The position numbers and the translations under genes were made by a program. From Maritimibacter sp. (GTDB lineage Bacteria; Pseudomonadota; Alphaproteobacteria; Rhodobacterales; Rhodobacteraceae), in contig NZNT01000019.1 of NCBI GenBank assembly GCA_002695005.1, forward strand, positions 124,001-188,000: a DNA stretch of 64,000 nt, in the 5' to 3' direction. Shown here one piece after another: positions 7,612-17,468 of this stretch. Numbering within the stretch: position 1 is the stretch's first letter; the number at the start of each line of letters is the position of its first letter. A model generated the notes under the pieces. The model ran no database searches. It had not been told where the DNA came from and worked only from the letters and a program-made list of their open reading frames with translations.

Positions 7612-8421
7612 TTACGAACCCGAAGCGGCACGCAGGCTCGACGTGGAGTCGATCACCGTCGCAGTTTCGCTGTCGAATTCTTCCATCGCTTCAAGATCGG
7701 CTTCAGTGTAGCCGGTGATCATGAACTCGGTGACTTCGCCTTCGTCGGAGGATTCGTTCACGGCGAGGTGCTCAAGGTCGACGGCGACGTCGTGTTCGCC
7801 GATGCCCAGGAAACCGCCGATACCGATGACGGCCCAGACCTTGTTGTCGGCCATGACGAAGTTATCGATCTCACCGATGTCATTGCCGTCCTGCGACACG
7901 ACGCTGGTGCCGATCAGGCTCGAGATTTCGATGTCGGCAGCCGCCTCGAGGTCGGAGTCGATCATGCCAGCCTCGGCGGACATTTCACCGTCCATCTCGC
8001 CTTCGACTTCAGCTTCGGCGTCGGCAGCCATGTCGCCCATCTCGTCGCCGGCTTCTTCCATCGTGTTCTCGGCGTCGGCGGCCATGTCTTCGGCGCCTTC
8101 CTCGATGTCTTCGGCCGTGTTTTCGGCCGCATCAGCTACGTCTTCAGCCGTGTTCTCAAGGGCTTCGCCGGTCTCTTCAGCAGCGGTCTCCACGTCCGAT
8201 TCCAGTTCGGTCTCGGTTTCCATCTCGGCGTCGGCGGTCATGTCGTCGCCGGTCGCCTCCATGTCCGTCGACATGTCGGTGTCGGAATTCATGGTGGTGC
8301 TGTCGGTAGCCATATCGCCGTCGACTTCCGTGTCAGTCGAGACATCCTGCGCGAATGCGGAGCCCGCGACCAGAACCAGAGCGGCAGCCGAGGTCATCAG
8401 TGTCTTGTTGAGCGGTTTCAT
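7612..8421 (-). CDS. Secreted acidic PRC-barrel protein
   Basis: The ATG at 8421 is chosen (269 residues) because GAGGAGA precedes it and a clean signal peptide follows (MKPLNKTLMTSAAALVLVAGSAFAQ). Residues of about 26-165 are an extremely acidic Ala/Glu/Asp/Met/Thr-rich stretch with recurring AENTAED and AADAEN units. A C-terminal PRC-barrel follows (about residues 180-235: ISSLIGTSVVSQDGNDIGEIDNF). PRC-barrel domains mediate protein contacts in many settings, including envelope proteins. The acidic part may be disordered or form amphipathic helices. Function is unknown; a periplasmic location is inferred from the signal peptide. Confidence 0.82.
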   Translation of the reverse strand: MKPLNKTLMTSAAALVLVAGSAFAQDVSTDTEVDGDMATDSTTMNSDTDMSTDMEATGDDMTADAEMETETELESDVETAAEETGEALENTAEDVADAAENTAEDIEEGAEDMAADAENTMEEAGDEMGDMAADAEAEVEGEMDGEMSAEAGMIDSDLEAAADIEISSLIGTSVVSQDGNDIGEIDNFVMADNKVWAVIGIGGFLGIGEHDVAVDLEHLAVNESSDEGEVTEFMITGYTEADLEAMEEFDSETATVIDSTSSLRAASGS

Positions 8422-8561
8422 TGGGTAATCTCCTCTTGTCGTGGCGCGTTGCGCGCCTTGATGGGACAATGCCGGGAACGAACAATTGTTCCTGCGTCGC
8501 GGAGATTAGCGGTGGCTCTCCGGAAAACACTTTTGAGTCAATTGGTTGTGAGATCGGCGTG

Positions 8562-8590
8562 AAAAAGGCCGGCGCTATCAGCACCGGCCT
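8562..8590 (-). terminator. Rho-independent terminator downstream of acs
   Basis: On the minus strand a 10-base-pair stem (AGGCCGGTGC / GCGCCGGCCT, one G-U pair, 5-base loop) is followed directly by TTTTT. It lies 45 bases beyond the acs stop codon. Confidence 0.85.
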
Positions 8591-8634
8591 ATCGGATCTG
8601 CGGGGCGCCTTGGCAGGCGCCAAGAGGGCAAAGT

Positions 8635-10572
8635 TCAGTCTTGTTTGCGGTTCTCGATCAGTTCGTCGACCACGGACGGGTCGGCCAAGGTCGAAGTGTC
8701 ACCGAGTGCGCCGTAGTCGTTCTCGGCGATCTTGCGCAGGATTCGCCGCATGATCTTGCCCGAACGCGTTTTCGGCAGACCTGGGGCCCACTGGATGTAG
8801 TCGGGCGATGCGATCGGGCCGATTTCTGTCCGAACCCAGTTGCGCAATTCGGTCTTGAGTTCGTCGGTGTATTCCTCGCCTTCCATCAGGGTGACGTAGC
8901 AATAAATGCCTTGTCCCTTGATCTCGTGCGGGAAGCCTACGACGGCGGCCTCGGACACCTTGGAGTGGGCCACCAGAGCGCTTTCCACCTCGGCGGTGCC
9001 CATGCGGTGGCCAGACACGTTGATGACGTCGTCCACGCGGCCGGTGATCCAATAGTCGCCGTCCGCATCGCGCCGGCAGCCGTCACCGGCGAAGTAGTAG
9101 CCCTTGTAGTCCGAGAAGTAGGTTTTGACGAAGCGTTCGTGGTCGCCGTAAACCGTGCGCATCTGGCCGGGCCAGCTGTCGGCGATGCAAAGGACGCCTT
9201 CGCAGGCGGTTTCCTTGATCTCCTGTCCGGTCGTTGGCTCCAGCACGACGGGCTGAACGCCGAAGAACGGTTTCATGGCCGCGCCGGGTTTGGTCGCGTG
9301 GGCGCCGGGCGGGGGGGTCATCATGTGACCGCCGGTTTCCGTCTGCCACCAGGTGTCGACGATGGGGCAATTCCCCTTGCCGACGACATCGTTGTACCAG
9401 TTCCACGCTTCCGGGTTGATCGGTTCACCCACGGTGCCCAGCACCTTGAGGTCCGACAAGTCATACTTGGTCACCCATTCCGTGCCTTGACCCATGAGGG
9501 CGCGGATCGCGGTGGGGGCGGTGTAGAATTGGTTCACTTTATGTTTTTCGCACACGGCCCAGAACCGGCCGGCATCCGGGTAGGTTGGCACGCCTTCGAA
9601 CATCAGCGTGGTCGCGCCGTTTGCGAGCGGGCCATAGACGATATAGCTGTGGCCAGTGACCCAGCCCACATCGGCCGTGCACCAGTAGACGTCACCATCG
9701 TGGTAGTCGAACGTGATTTCGTGTGTCAGCGACGCGAAAAGCAGGTAGCCGCCCGTCGTATGCACGACGCCCTTGGGTGCACCGGTGGAGCCGGAGGTGT
9801 AAAGGATGAAGAGCGGGTCTTCCGCGTTCATCGGCTCCGGGTCGCACTCTGCCGAAGCATTTTCCATAAGCGCGGTATAGCCGTGGTCGCTGTCGCGCAG
9901 CGCGATGTCGGCACCGGTGCGCTCGACCACGAGGCAGGCCACGTCACCGCAATGTTCGCGCGCCTTGTCCACGTTTTTCTTGAGCGGCGTCGCGCGCCCA
10001 CCACGTGGGGCTTCGTCCGCCGTGATGATGAGCTTGGCCTCACAGCCCGACACACGGGCTGCCAGCGCCTCGGGCGAGAAGCCCGCGAAGACGATCGAGT
10101 GGACCGCACCGATGCGCGTGCAGGCAAGCATTGCGTAGGCGGCCTCGGGGATCATCGGGAGGTAAAGCACTACCCGGTCGCCCTTGCCGACGCCCAGACC
10201 CTTGAGCACGTTGGCGAACTTGTTCACCTTCTCCGACAGTTCGTTGTAGGTGATTTTCGTATCGACATTCGGGTCGTCGGATTCCCAGATGATCGCAGTC
10301 TGGTCTCCGCGCGTGGGCAGGTGGCGGTCGACGCAGTTGACCGAGACGTTCAACTCGCCGTCCTCGAACCATTTGATCGACACGTTGTGGTAATCGAACG
10401 AAGTGTTCTTGATCTTGGTCGGCGTCTTGATCCAGTCCAGACGCGTCATGTGCTCGCGCCAGAACGCATCCGGGTCATTCACCGATTTCGCGTACCAGTC
10501 GTCATATGTCGCGGCGTCGATGCGGGCGTTCTTTACGAAGTCTTGGGATGGGGCGTAGGTCTTGTCGGACAT
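8635..10572 (-). CDS. acs: Acetyl-CoA synthetase (AMP-forming)
   Basis: The enzyme makes acetyl-CoA from acetate, ATP and CoA through acetyl-AMP; propionate is often a secondary substrate. The 645 residues match the family length. Landmarks are the ACS N-terminus ([13 protein letters not shown]), the P-loop [26 protein letters not shown], and the regulatory acetylation site TRSGKIMRR with catalytic Lys606. It lies 104 bases downstream of the Liv-type ABC operon on the same strand and ends in a strong terminator, so read-through from that operon is plausible. A fused SSS-transporter histidine kinase, a class known elsewhere to control acs, is encoded nearby. Confidence 0.96.
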   Translation of the reverse strand: MSDKTYAPSQDFVKNARIDAATYDDWYAKSVNDPDAFWREHMTRLDWIKTPTKIKNTSFDYHNVSIKWFEDGELNVSVNCVDRHLPTRGDQTAIIWESDDPNVDTKITYNELSEKVNKFANVLKGLGVGKGDRVVLYLPMIPEAAYAMLACTRIGAVHSIVFAGFSPEALAARVSGCEAKLIITADEAPRGGRATPLKKNVDKAREHCGDVACLVVERTGADIALRDSDHGYTALMENASAECDPEPMNAEDPLFILYTSGSTGAPKGVVHTTGGYLLFASLTHEITFDYHDGDVYWCTADVGWVTGHSYIVYGPLANGATTLMFEGVPTYPDAGRFWAVCEKHKVNQFYTAPTAIRALMGQGTEWVTKYDLSDLKVLGTVGEPINPEAWNWYNDVVGKGNCPIVDTWWQTETGGHMMTPPPGAHATKPGAAMKPFFGVQPVVLEPTTGQEIKETACEGVLCIADSWPGQMRTVYGDHERFVKTYFSDYKGYYFAGDGCRRDADGDYWITGRVDDVINVSGHRMGTAEVESALVAHSKVSEAAVVGFPHEIKGQGIYCYVTLMEGEEYTDELKTELRNWVRTEIGPIASPDYIQWAPGLPKTRSGKIMRRILRKIAENDYGALGDTSTLADPSVVDELIENRKQD

Positions 10573-10676
10573 TGTCGGTCCTCCTCCTGCCGGGTCTTTT
10601 TCAGGTTGACGGACGCCCCTTGGGACGCCCGTGAAAGGAGAAACGGCGCACCCTCCCGGCGCGCCGGAGCTCTGGC

Positions 10677-11462
10677 TCAGATGGCCAGGTATTCCTGCCG
10701 AAGCTGCTCGTTTTCGAGCACCTCCTTGGCGCTGCCGTCGTAAACGACGGTGCCAGTGTCGAGGATAACGGCCCGATCGGCGAGTTCCAGTGCCCGGACC
10801 GCGTTCTGTTCGACAAGGACCGTGGTGATGCCCTGCGCCTTAATGACGTTGAGCGTCTTCTCGATCTCGTCGACGATCACGGGAGCAAGGCCCTCGTAAG
10901 GCTCGTCGAGCAGGAGCACCTTGATGTCGCGCACTAGTGCGCGCGCAATGGCGAGCATCTGTTGTTCACCGCCGGAGAGGGTGGTGCCCTCCTGCTTGCG
11001 GCGCTCCTTCAGACGCGGGAAAAGCTCATAAACGCGCTCCAGCGACCAACCGATGGGCGGCGCGATCTGGGCGAGTTGGAGGTTTTCTTCGACAGTCAGG
11101 CCCTGAATGATCCGGCGATCCTCGGGCACGAGCGCAAGCCCGTGTTGTGCGGCCTCATAGGACGCCATCTCGTGCAACGGCTTATGGTCGAGCCAGATCT
11201 CACCTTTGGTCACCAGCGGACTGCCTGTTCGGGCGATTGCGCGCAGGGTCGAGGTCTTGCCGGCGCCGTTGCGGCCCAGAAGCGCCAGAATTTCGCCTTC
11301 GTGAATGTTAAAGGTCACACCCTGCACGATGTAGCTTTCGCCATAGTAGGCGTGGATATCCCAGCAGGAGAAGAACGCGGGCGCGGTCGTGGCCTGGTTG
11401 GCATTCTTGGAGTGATCGACCGGCTCGCGGCGCTTGGCCTCTCCGACGACTTGTTCGTTCAT
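10677..11462 (-). CDS. livF: Liv-type ABC transporter ATPase (LivF-like)
   Basis: This is one of two cytoplasmic ATPases of a branched-chain-amino-acid-type (HAAT) importer. The ATG at 11462 (261 residues) is favoured over ATG 11471, which sits directly on the GGAG. Walker A is GRNGAGKT, the signature LSGGEQQM, Walker [14 protein letters not shown], and the switch region VLVEQNA. It carries an N-terminal extension of about 35 residues ([14 protein letters not shown]...) compared with typical LivF. It is last in the order SBP-livH-livM-livG-livF, with a gap of 13 bases to livG. The transported solute is not known; the link to acs suggests a small acid or amide. Confidence 0.88.
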   Translation of the reverse strand: MNEQVVGEAKRREPVDHSKNANQATTAPAFFSCWDIHAYYGESYIVQGVTFNIHEGEILALLGRNGAGKTSTLRAIARTGSPLVTKGEIWLDHKPLHEMASYEAAQHGLALVPEDRRIIQGLTVEENLQLAQIAPPIGWSLERVYELFPRLKERRKQEGTTLSGGEQQMLAIARALVRDIKVLLLDEPYEGLAPVIVDEIEKTLNVIKAQGITTVLVEQNAVRALELADRAVILDTGTVVYDGSAKEVLENEQLRQEYLAI

Positions 11463-11475
11463 GTCCCTCATCTCC

Positions 11476-12231
11476 TTACGCAGCCTCACCAAGGTAGGCT
11501 TCTTTCACCTTCGGATGGCCCTTGATGTTCTCGGGCGTATCCTCGACCAGCGGCGTGCCTTGGGCAAGCACCGTGATCCGGTCGGCAAGCGAGAACACGA
11601 CGTGCATGTCATGCTCGATGATTGCCATCGTGATATCGCGCTTCTCCCGGATCTCCTTGAGCAGGTCGATCGTGTTGTTCGTGTCGGCGCGGGCCATGCC
11701 CGCCGTCGGCTCGTCAAGGAGGAGGAGCTTGGGCTCCTGTGCAAGGCACATCGCCATCTCCAGGCGCCGTTTGTCGCCGCGTGACAGGGACGACGCGTGC
11801 ATGTGCCGCTTGTCGATCATGTTCACCTCGGTCAACATCTTCTCGGCCTGTTCGACGATATCCGTCTCGTGGGCCACGGTTTCGAACGGATGCATCCGGA
11901 ACGATCCGTCGCGCCGCGCAAAGCACGAGATCATCACATTTTCCATCACGTCGAGGTCGGAGAAAATCTCGGGCGTCTGGAACACGCGGGAGATGCCCAT
12001 CTGGTTGATCTGGTGCGGTTTGAGGCCGAGCACCGACTGGCCGTTGAACATCACGCTGCCGGTATCCGGGATCAGCTTGCCCACGAAGCAATTGAGCAGG
12101 GTGGACTTGCCCGCGCCGTTCGGCCCGATGATGGCATGGACGCTGTTTTCCTGAACCGAGAGGTTCACGTCCGAGAGGGCCTGTAGACCGCCGAAGCGCT
12201 TGCCCACGTTCTTTACTTCAAGGATTCCCAT
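11476..12231 (-). CDS. livG: Liv-type ABC transporter ATPase (LivG-like)
   Basis: This is the second nucleotide-binding subunit of the same importer, 251 residues. Walker A is GPNGAGKST, the Q-loop SRVFQTPEIF, the signature region SLSRGDKRRLE, Walker B LLLLDEPTAGM, and the switch His IIEHDMHVV. The signature is the relaxed form usual in LivG. C-terminal HPKVKEAYLGEAA is the LivG/LivF tail that ends in AYLG. It is spaced 12 bases from livM and 13 from livF, consistent with one transcript. Confidence 0.9.
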   Translation of the reverse strand: MGILEVKNVGKRFGGLQALSDVNLSVQENSVHAIIGPNGAGKSTLLNCFVGKLIPDTGSVMFNGQSVLGLKPHQINQMGISRVFQTPEIFSDLDVMENVMISCFARRDGSFRMHPFETVAHETDIVEQAEKMLTEVNMIDKRHMHASSLSRGDKRRLEMAMCLAQEPKLLLLDEPTAGMARADTNNTIDLLKEIREKRDITMAIIEHDMHVVFSLADRITVLAQGTPLVEDTPENIKGHPKVKEAYLGEAA

Positions 12232-12243
12232 TGGAGTTTCTCC

Positions 12244-13440
12244 TTATTCCGCGGGCTGGGTCTGCGCTTCCGAACCGTCGTCCTTGGACTTGCGGCTGCG
12301 GAAGCGGCGGGCGATGCGCTGGCCGCCTTCGACGAGGCCACCGGGCAGGAAGATGACGACGAGCATGAAGAGCAGGCCGAGCGTCAGGTGCCAGGATTTG
12401 CCGACGAAGAAGTGGCTGACACCGATGAGGAAGTTCTCGATCCCGTCCGGCATCCAGGCGAACCATTGGTGCAGCATGTTGTCGTTGATCTTCGAGAAGA
12501 TGTTCTCGAAATACTTGATGAAGCCAGCGCCGAGGATCGGACCCATGAGGGTGCCGGCACCGCCGAGGATGGTCATCAGGACGACTTCGCCCGAGGCGGT
12601 CCACTGCATCCGCTCGGCGCCTGCCAGCGGGTCCATCGACGCCATAAGCGCACCGGCGAGGCCGGCATACATGCCCGAGATCACGAAAGCCGCGAGCGTG
12701 TAGGGGCGAGAGTTGAGGCCAGTGTAGTTCAGCCGCGTCTGGTTCGTCTTGATCGCGCGCAGCATCAGGCCGAAGGGCGAGCGGAAGATGCGCATCGACA
12801 GGTAGAACACGAGGATCGCGACGATAGCCGTGAAGTAGTAGCCGTTGTTGAAGGTGAACTCCCACCCGCCGACGTTCAGTTTCGAGCTCTCGTTCATCAC
12901 GATGCCGAAGAAGTGCGGCGAGGTCGGGCTGTTTTCGCCCATCAGGACCTGCGGGTCGTTGGTGTAGACCTGAAGGCCGGTCTCACCATTGGTGAGCGGG
13001 GTAAGCACCGAGTAGGCGAGGTTGTAGCTCATCTGCGCGAAGGCGAGCGTGAGGATCGAGAAGTAGATCCCCGAGCGGCGCAGCGAGATGAAACCGATGA
13101 CCAGCGCGAAGACCGCCGAGACGACGACTGCGAGCAGGATGCCGGGGACAACGCTGTAGCCTAGCAGCTTGTACATCCAGACCACCGAGTAAGACCCGAC
13201 CCCCAGGAAGGCCGCGTGGCCGAAGGAGAGATAGCCGGTGAGGCCGAACAGAATGTTGAAGCCGATGGCGAAAATCCCGAAGATCGCGAACCTTTGCATC
13301 AGGTCCGGATAGCCCGCGTTGAACGTGGCGAGGCCGGAGCCCTCGGGGAAAGGTTGCAGAAGGATCGGCGTGAACAGCGTCAGCGCGATGACGATCAGCA
13401 GGAAGGTTGTGTCTTTGCGGGACAGACCGAGCATTTTCAT
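12244..13440 (-). CDS. livM: Liv-type ABC transporter permease (LivM-like)
   Basis: This inner-membrane permease has 398 residues and about ten predicted helices. It includes [25 protein letters not shown] and [17 protein letters not shown], the two conserved blocks of LivM. A hydrophilic loop of about residues 145-200 is longer than in E. coli LivM, and the C-terminus is basic and charged ([16 protein letters not shown]). It follows livH after 3 bases. With LivH it should form the translocation pore. Confidence 0.9.
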   Translation of the reverse strand: MKMLGLSRKDTTFLLIVIALTLFTPILLQPFPEGSGLATFNAGYPDLMQRFAIFGIFAIGFNILFGLTGYLSFGHAAFLGVGSYSVVWMYKLLGYSVVPGILLAVVVSAVFALVIGFISLRRSGIYFSILTLAFAQMSYNLAYSVLTPLTNGETGLQVYTNDPQVLMGENSPTSPHFFGIVMNESSKLNVGGWEFTFNNGYYFTAIVAILVFYLSMRIFRSPFGLMLRAIKTNQTRLNYTGLNSRPYTLAAFVISGMYAGLAGALMASMDPLAGAERMQWTASGEVVLMTILGGAGTLMGPILGAGFIKYFENIFSKINDNMLHQWFAWMPDGIENFLIGVSHFFVGKSWHLTLGLLFMLVVIFLPGGLVEGGQRIARRFRSRKSKDDGSEAQTQPAE

Positions 13441-13443
13441 GGC

Positions 13444-14475
13444 TTAGTCCTCCATCACGCCGGCACGGCCTAGCAGGCCCCGCGGACGGGTGAGCAGAAT
13501 GAGGATGGCGACGAGGTAGATGATGACCTGGTCGATCCCCGGGATGAGGGATTTGATTTCGTTCATGGATGCGAAGCTTTGCAGGATGCCCAGCAGGAAG
13601 CCTGCGGCCACAGCGCCCGGGAGTGATCCCATGCCGCCGACCACGACCACCACGAATGACAGCACGAGGAAGTCCATGCCCATGTGATAGTTCGGCGCGA
13701 GGATTGGCGTGTACATCACCCCTGCCATGCCGGCCACCGCGGCTGCGAGGCCGAACATGAGCGTGAAGCGCCGGTCGATGTTGATGCCGAGAAGCCCGAC
13801 CGTCTCGCGGTCCGCCATGCCGGCGCGCACGACCATCCCGAAGGTGGTGAACTGCAGGAAGGCGAAGACACCGCCGAGCACGAGGGCCGCGAAGCCGAAG
13901 TAGACGAGGCGCCAGTAAGGATAGATGATGACGTTCGGGTCGAAGCCGAGCAGGACGCCGAAGTCCATCGAGCCCGCGAACGCGTCGGGCGCGCCAGTCT
14001 GGATCGGGTTGGCACCGAAGAAGTACTTAACCAGCTCCTGCAGAACGATGGCGAGGCCGAAGGTGACAAGGATCTGGTCCGCATGCGGACGCTTGTAGAA
14101 ATGCTTGATGAGGCCCCGTTCCATGACGAAGCCGACGATCAGCATGACCGGGATGGCCGCGATGATGGCGAGAGGCACGGACCAATCCATTAGCCAGTGG
14201 CCGACCTCGGGACCAAACCAGCTTTCGATATATGGGATCTGGACGACGAGCGGATTCCCGAGGAAGTCGGTCTTGGTCGGGTCCACCTGATCATAGGACA
14301 GGCTGAAGACGCGTTGGAGCGTCACCGCGACGAAAGCGCCGATCATGAACAGCGCCCCATGGGCGAAGTTCACGACGCCGAGTGTGCCGAAAATGAGCGT
14401 GAGCCCGAGCGCGATCAGCGCATAGGCCGAGCCCTTGTCGAGCCCGTTCAGAATTTGAAGAATAATGGCGTCCAT
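13444..14475 (-). CDS. livH: Liv-type ABC transporter permease (LivH-like)
   Basis: The product is an inner-membrane permease of 343 residues. ATG 14475 is chosen because GGTGGGG precedes it; the GTG at 14484 is the alternative. The conserved LivH blocks are LNGLDKGSAYALIALGLTLIFGTLGVVNFAHGA-like at the N-terminus and VVVVGGMGSLPGAVAAGFLLG near the C-terminus. A soluble insertion of about residues 45-80 (DQVDPTKTDFLGNPLV) is unusual for LivH but occurs in importers of other small solutes. A hairpin separates it from the binding-protein gene upstream. Confidence 0.9.
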   Translation of the reverse strand: MDAIILQILNGLDKGSAYALIALGLTLIFGTLGVVNFAHGALFMIGAFVAVTLQRVFSLSYDQVDPTKTDFLGNPLVVQIPYIESWFGPEVGHWLMDWSVPLAIIAAIPVMLIVGFVMERGLIKHFYKRPHADQILVTFGLAIVLQELVKYFFGANPIQTGAPDAFAGSMDFGVLLGFDPNVIIYPYWRLVYFGFAALVLGGVFAFLQFTTFGMVVRAGMADRETVGLLGINIDRRFTLMFGLAAAVAGMAGVMYTPILAPNYHMGMDFLVLSFVVVVVGGMGSLPGAVAAGFLLGILQSFASMNEIKSLIPGIDQVIIYLVAILILLTRPRGLLGRAGVMED

Positions 14476-14553
14476 TGTCCCCACCGAAGCTGCATGTGTG
14501 GTGTGTGTAACGAACGCGGCGCGGGTCTTTCGCCCACTGCCTGCGTCGCGGGT

Positions 14554-14579
14554 GTAGGGCGGGGATGACCCCGCCCTAC
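14554..14579 (-). terminator. Strong hairpin between binding-protein and permease genes
   Basis: A perfect 11-base-pair stem with a 4-base loop (GTAGGGCGGGG and complement) follows the binding-protein gene. No T-run follows on the minus strand. It is more likely an mRNA stabiliser or partial attenuator that keeps binding-protein mRNA in excess than a full terminator. Confidence 0.6.
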
Positions 14580-14594
14580 GTCAGTCGAAGGAGC

Positions 14595-15944
14595 TTACGC
14601 GCCGTCGTTGCACTCGCCGAGCGAGGCTTCGTCGCCACCGAACATCGGGTGGTTCGGCTCGTAGGTGACCTGGCTGACCGGCGTCTGCTCGACGATTTCG
14701 AGCGTATCGTACTCGGTCGTCGGGTTGTCGGCGCCTTTCATGACCAGCACGTCCTTGAAGCACTGGTGGTCTTCGGCGCGGTACAGGACCGGGCCGTTGC
14801 CCATGCCGTCGAACTCGAAGCCTTCGAGGGCTTCGGCCACGGCGCAGGGATTGAACGAGCCCGCACGGGTCACGGCGTCTGCATAGAGCAGGGTCTGCAC
14901 ATAGCAGGTGTGCGCCGAGTTGGACGGCGGACGGCCGTACTTTTCGCCGAACGACTTGACGAACGCCTGGGTGCCCGGGTCGGTGAGCTGCCAGTTCCAG
15001 TTCATGGAGCCATACACGCCCTTGATGTTCTCGCCAGCACCGGCGGCCATCAGTTCGGAGTAAAGCGGAACCACGATCTCGAAGTTCTTGCCGTTGGCCT
15101 GCGCGTCACGCAGACCGAACTGAACGGCCTGTGTCAGCGAGTTGATCATGTCGCCGCCGTAGTGGTTCAGGATCAGCACGTCTGCGCCGGAGTTCAGAAC
15201 CGGCGTGATGTAGGACGAGAAGTCGCCCGCGCCAACCGGCGTCATCACGTTGTTGACCGTTTCCCAGCCGAGCGCCTCGGTGGCGGACTGGATCGACTCC
15301 TGCTGGGTCCAGCCCCAGGTGTAGTCGGCGGTCAGGTGGTAGGCGCGACGGTCGGTGCCGTAAGCGTTCTTCAGCACCGGAGCGAGCGCTGCGCCCGACA
15401 TGTAGGCGTTGAAGAAGTGACGGAACCCGTTGGCCTTGCGGTCCTTGCCGGTCGTGTCGTTGGAGTGCGTGAGGCCCGCCATGAAGATGATGCCGGCTTC
15501 CTGGCACAGGCCCTGAACGGCCACGGCCACGCCCGAGGACGAGCCGCCGTTGATCATCACGACGCCGTCTTTTTCGATCATCGATTTGGCCGAGGCACGG
15601 GCCGCGTCCGATTTGGTCTGGGTGTCGCCGGTGACGAAGGCGGCTTTCTTGCCCATGATGCCGTCACCGCCGAGCGCCTTCGACGAGAAGGTGTTCAGCA
15701 TGCCGCCGTCACCCATGCCGTTGATGTGCTCGATGGCGAGTTCCTGCGCGCGCAGCTCGTCGAGACCTTCGTCGGCGTAGGGGCCCGTCTGCGGCACATT
15801 GAAGCCGAAGGTGACGGTGTCGCCGGTCGGCTCGTTGGTGAACGCCATTGCGCCGGAGGTAAAGATCGTCGGCATCGCGAGACCGGCGCCGGTCACGGCC
15901 CCCGTCTTGAGAAGCCCACGACGGGTGAAGTTCGATTTGGACAT
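14595..15944 (-). CDS. Periplasmic substrate-binding protein of Liv-type ABC importer
   Basis: ATG 15944 (449 residues) has GGGAGG 7 bases upstream. The N-terminus carries a twin-arginine-type signal (FTRRGLLKTGAVTGAGLAMP), so export in folded form is likely. The mature part begins FGFNVPQTGPYADEG, the usual ligand-binding start of type I periplasmic proteins (Peripla_BP_6). It is longer than E. coli LivJ and has several Cys residues. It is the first gene of the importer operon and faces the XRE regulator across a 216-base intergenic region holding two operator-like repeats. The ligand is unknown. Confidence 0.88.
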   Translation of the reverse strand: MSKSNFTRRGLLKTGAVTGAGLAMPTIFTSGAMAFTNEPTGDTVTFGFNVPQTGPYADEGLDELRAQELAIEHINGMGDGGMLNTFSSKALGGDGIMGKKAAFVTGDTQTKSDAARASAKSMIEKDGVVMINGGSSSGVAVAVQGLCQEAGIIFMAGLTHSNDTTGKDRKANGFRHFFNAYMSGAALAPVLKNAYGTDRRAYHLTADYTWGWTQQESIQSATEALGWETVNNVMTPVGAGDFSSYITPVLNSGADVLILNHYGGDMINSLTQAVQFGLRDAQANGKNFEIVVPLYSELMAAGAGENIKGVYGSMNWNWQLTDPGTQAFVKSFGEKYGRPPSNSAHTCYVQTLLYADAVTRAGSFNPCAVAEALEGFEFDGMGNGPVLYRAEDHQCFKDVLVMKGADNPTTEYDTLEIVEQTPVSQVTYEPNHPMFGGDEASLGECNDGA

Positions 15945-16070
15945 AAATATCCTCCCGTTTGGAAATGACGGCATGGCCTCCCCGCGCATGCCGTGTGCCT
16001 TTACAGGCTGAAAACATTAATGAGGCGTGAGAGAAAATTTCGCAACAAATGCCTCAGATGTAACAATTTT

Positions 16071-16114
16071 TTTGTAAACAAATGAACTGTCGTCGTGCTA
16101 TGTTTGTAAACAAA
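16071..16114. promoter_or_regulatory. Two TTTGTAAACAAA operator-like repeats
   Basis: Identical 12-base palindromic sites (TTTGT-AA-ACAAA) lie at 16071-16082 and 16103-16114. Their starts are 32 bases apart, about three helical turns, so both sit on one DNA face. They lie between the divergent importer operon and the XRE/short-chain-fatty-acyl-type regulator. Regulators of that family are known to bind TTTGCAAA-like sites, so these are likely its operators. Confidence 0.65.
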
Positions 16115-16160
16115 TTTTCGCGCAGGTGCAGAAAGCGCCGGAAAACCAAGGAAAATTTCC

Positions 16161-17468
16161 ATGCCAGAGTCCCGCTTGACCGGCAGCCGTATCCGCGAAC
16201 GACGTCTTGCGCTGGGCCAGCGACAGGCCGATCTCGCCCGCGCCGTGGGTGTTTCGCCGGCTTACCTCAATCTCATCGAACACAACCGCCGCAGAATCGG
16301 AGGCAAGTTGCTTCTGGATCTGGCGCTCGAATTGGATACGGATGCCGCGCTGCTTTCCGAAGGGGCCGGTCAGGCGCTTGTCACGGGCCTTCGCGACGCG
16401 GCCGACCGGTCGTCGGACGCCACGCCCGAGGTCGAGCGGGTAGAGGATTTCGCGGGTCGTTTTCCCGGCTGGGCGGAGCTGGTGGTTGCGCAAGCGCGGC
16501 GCATCGAGGATCTCGAGCGGGTGGTCGAGACGCTGTCGGACCGCCTTACGCATGACCCGCATCTGGCCGCCTCCCTGCACGAGGTCATCTCGACCGTGAC
16601 TGCCATCCGCTCTACCGCCGCGATCCTTGCCGAAACGGATGACATCGATCCGGACTGGCAAAACCGGTTCCTGCGCAACATGCGTGAGGAAAGCCAGCGG
16701 CTCTCATCCTCAGCGGAGGGGTTGGTGACGTATCTCGAGGCGGGGTCGGATCGGCGGGAGATGCAGGTCTCGGCAGCTGACGACGTCGCCGCGCTTGTCG
16801 AGGAGGCGGGTTACCATTTCGCGCCTTTGGAGTCGCCTGCGGTAGGTGAAGGCGAAATCGCCATGATGCTGGAGCGCGCTGGCACCCTGCGTGATCGGGG
16901 CGCCCGGGACCTCGCGCGGCGGATGCTGGTGCGCTACCTGGCCGATGCCCGCGCCATGCCACTCCACGCCTTCCGAACGTCCCTGACCAATACGGGTCAC
17001 GACCCAGCGCGGGTGGCGGATGGGTTCGCGGTCGGGCTCGATGCGGTCCTCAGGCGTATGGCGAGCTTGCCGGCTGAGGATGCGGTTCCACCGCGTGGGC
17101 TTGTGGTCTGCGATGGCTCGGGAACCGTGACACTGCGTAAGCCGCTCGAAGGTTTCCCCTTGCCGCGCTTCGGGGCTGCCTGCCCGCTCTGGCCGCTTTA
17201 CCAGGCGCTCGCGCGGCCGGCGCAGCCGATCGAACAGGTGGTCGAGATGCCCGGCACGGACCCGCGTCTGTTCCTCTGTCGCGCCGTTTCGGTGCCGCGG
17301 TCCGCCTCATCTTTCGACGCGCCGCCTGTTCACGAGGCGACGATGGTGATCGAACCGGTCGACGAAACCGATCGTCCCGTCGTTCCCGTCGGGGCCTCCT
17401 GCCGCATCTGCCCGCGCGAGACCTGTGCGGCGCGGCGCGAGCCCTCCATCCTGGGGATGCGTGTCTGA
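16161..17468 (+). CDS. XRE-family regulator of the short-chain fatty acyl (ScfR/RamB/PccR) type with H-box-like region
   Basis: The 435-residue DNA-binding protein has an N-terminal XRE helix-turn-helix (about residues 8-62: IRERRLALGQRQADLARAVGV, YLNLIEHNRRRI). A central helical region resembles a HisKA dimerisation domain (SLHEVISTVTAIRSTAAIL, His140, then a second helix EESQRLSSSAEGL). The C-terminal domain ends in the CRICPRETCAARREP cysteine cluster typical of DUF2083 regulators. Known relatives respond to acyl-CoA status and control acetate or propionate metabolism. It has no kinase ATPase domain. Position between acs/importer and the SSS-kinase suggests an acetate or propionate role. 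Confidence 0.82.
   Translation: MPESRLTGSRIRERRLALGQRQADLARAVGVSPAYLNLIEHNRRRIGGKLLLDLALELDTDAALLSEGAGQALVTGLRDAADRSSDATPEVERVEDFAGRFPGWAELVVAQARRIEDLERVVETLSDRLTHDPHLAASLHEVISTVTAIRSTAAILAETDDIDPDWQNRFLRNMREESQRLSSSAEGLVTYLEAGSDRREMQVSAADDVAALVEEAGYHFAPLESPAVGEGEIAMMLERAGTLRDRGARDLARRMLVRYLADARAMPLHAFRTSLTNTGHDPARVADGFAVGLDAVLRRMASLPAEDAVPPRGLVVCDGSGTVTLRKPLEGFPLPRFGAACPLWPLYQALARPAQPIEQVVEMPGTDPRLFLCRAVSVPRSASSFDAPPVHEATMVIEPVDETDRPVVPVGASCRICPRETCAARREPSILGMRV

Noticed and set aside
8641-10743. 700-residue open frame opposite acs
   Set aside because: Its translation is Val/Asp/Arg/His-rich without any domain, as expected for the complement of a GC-rich gene; acs on the other strand is certain.
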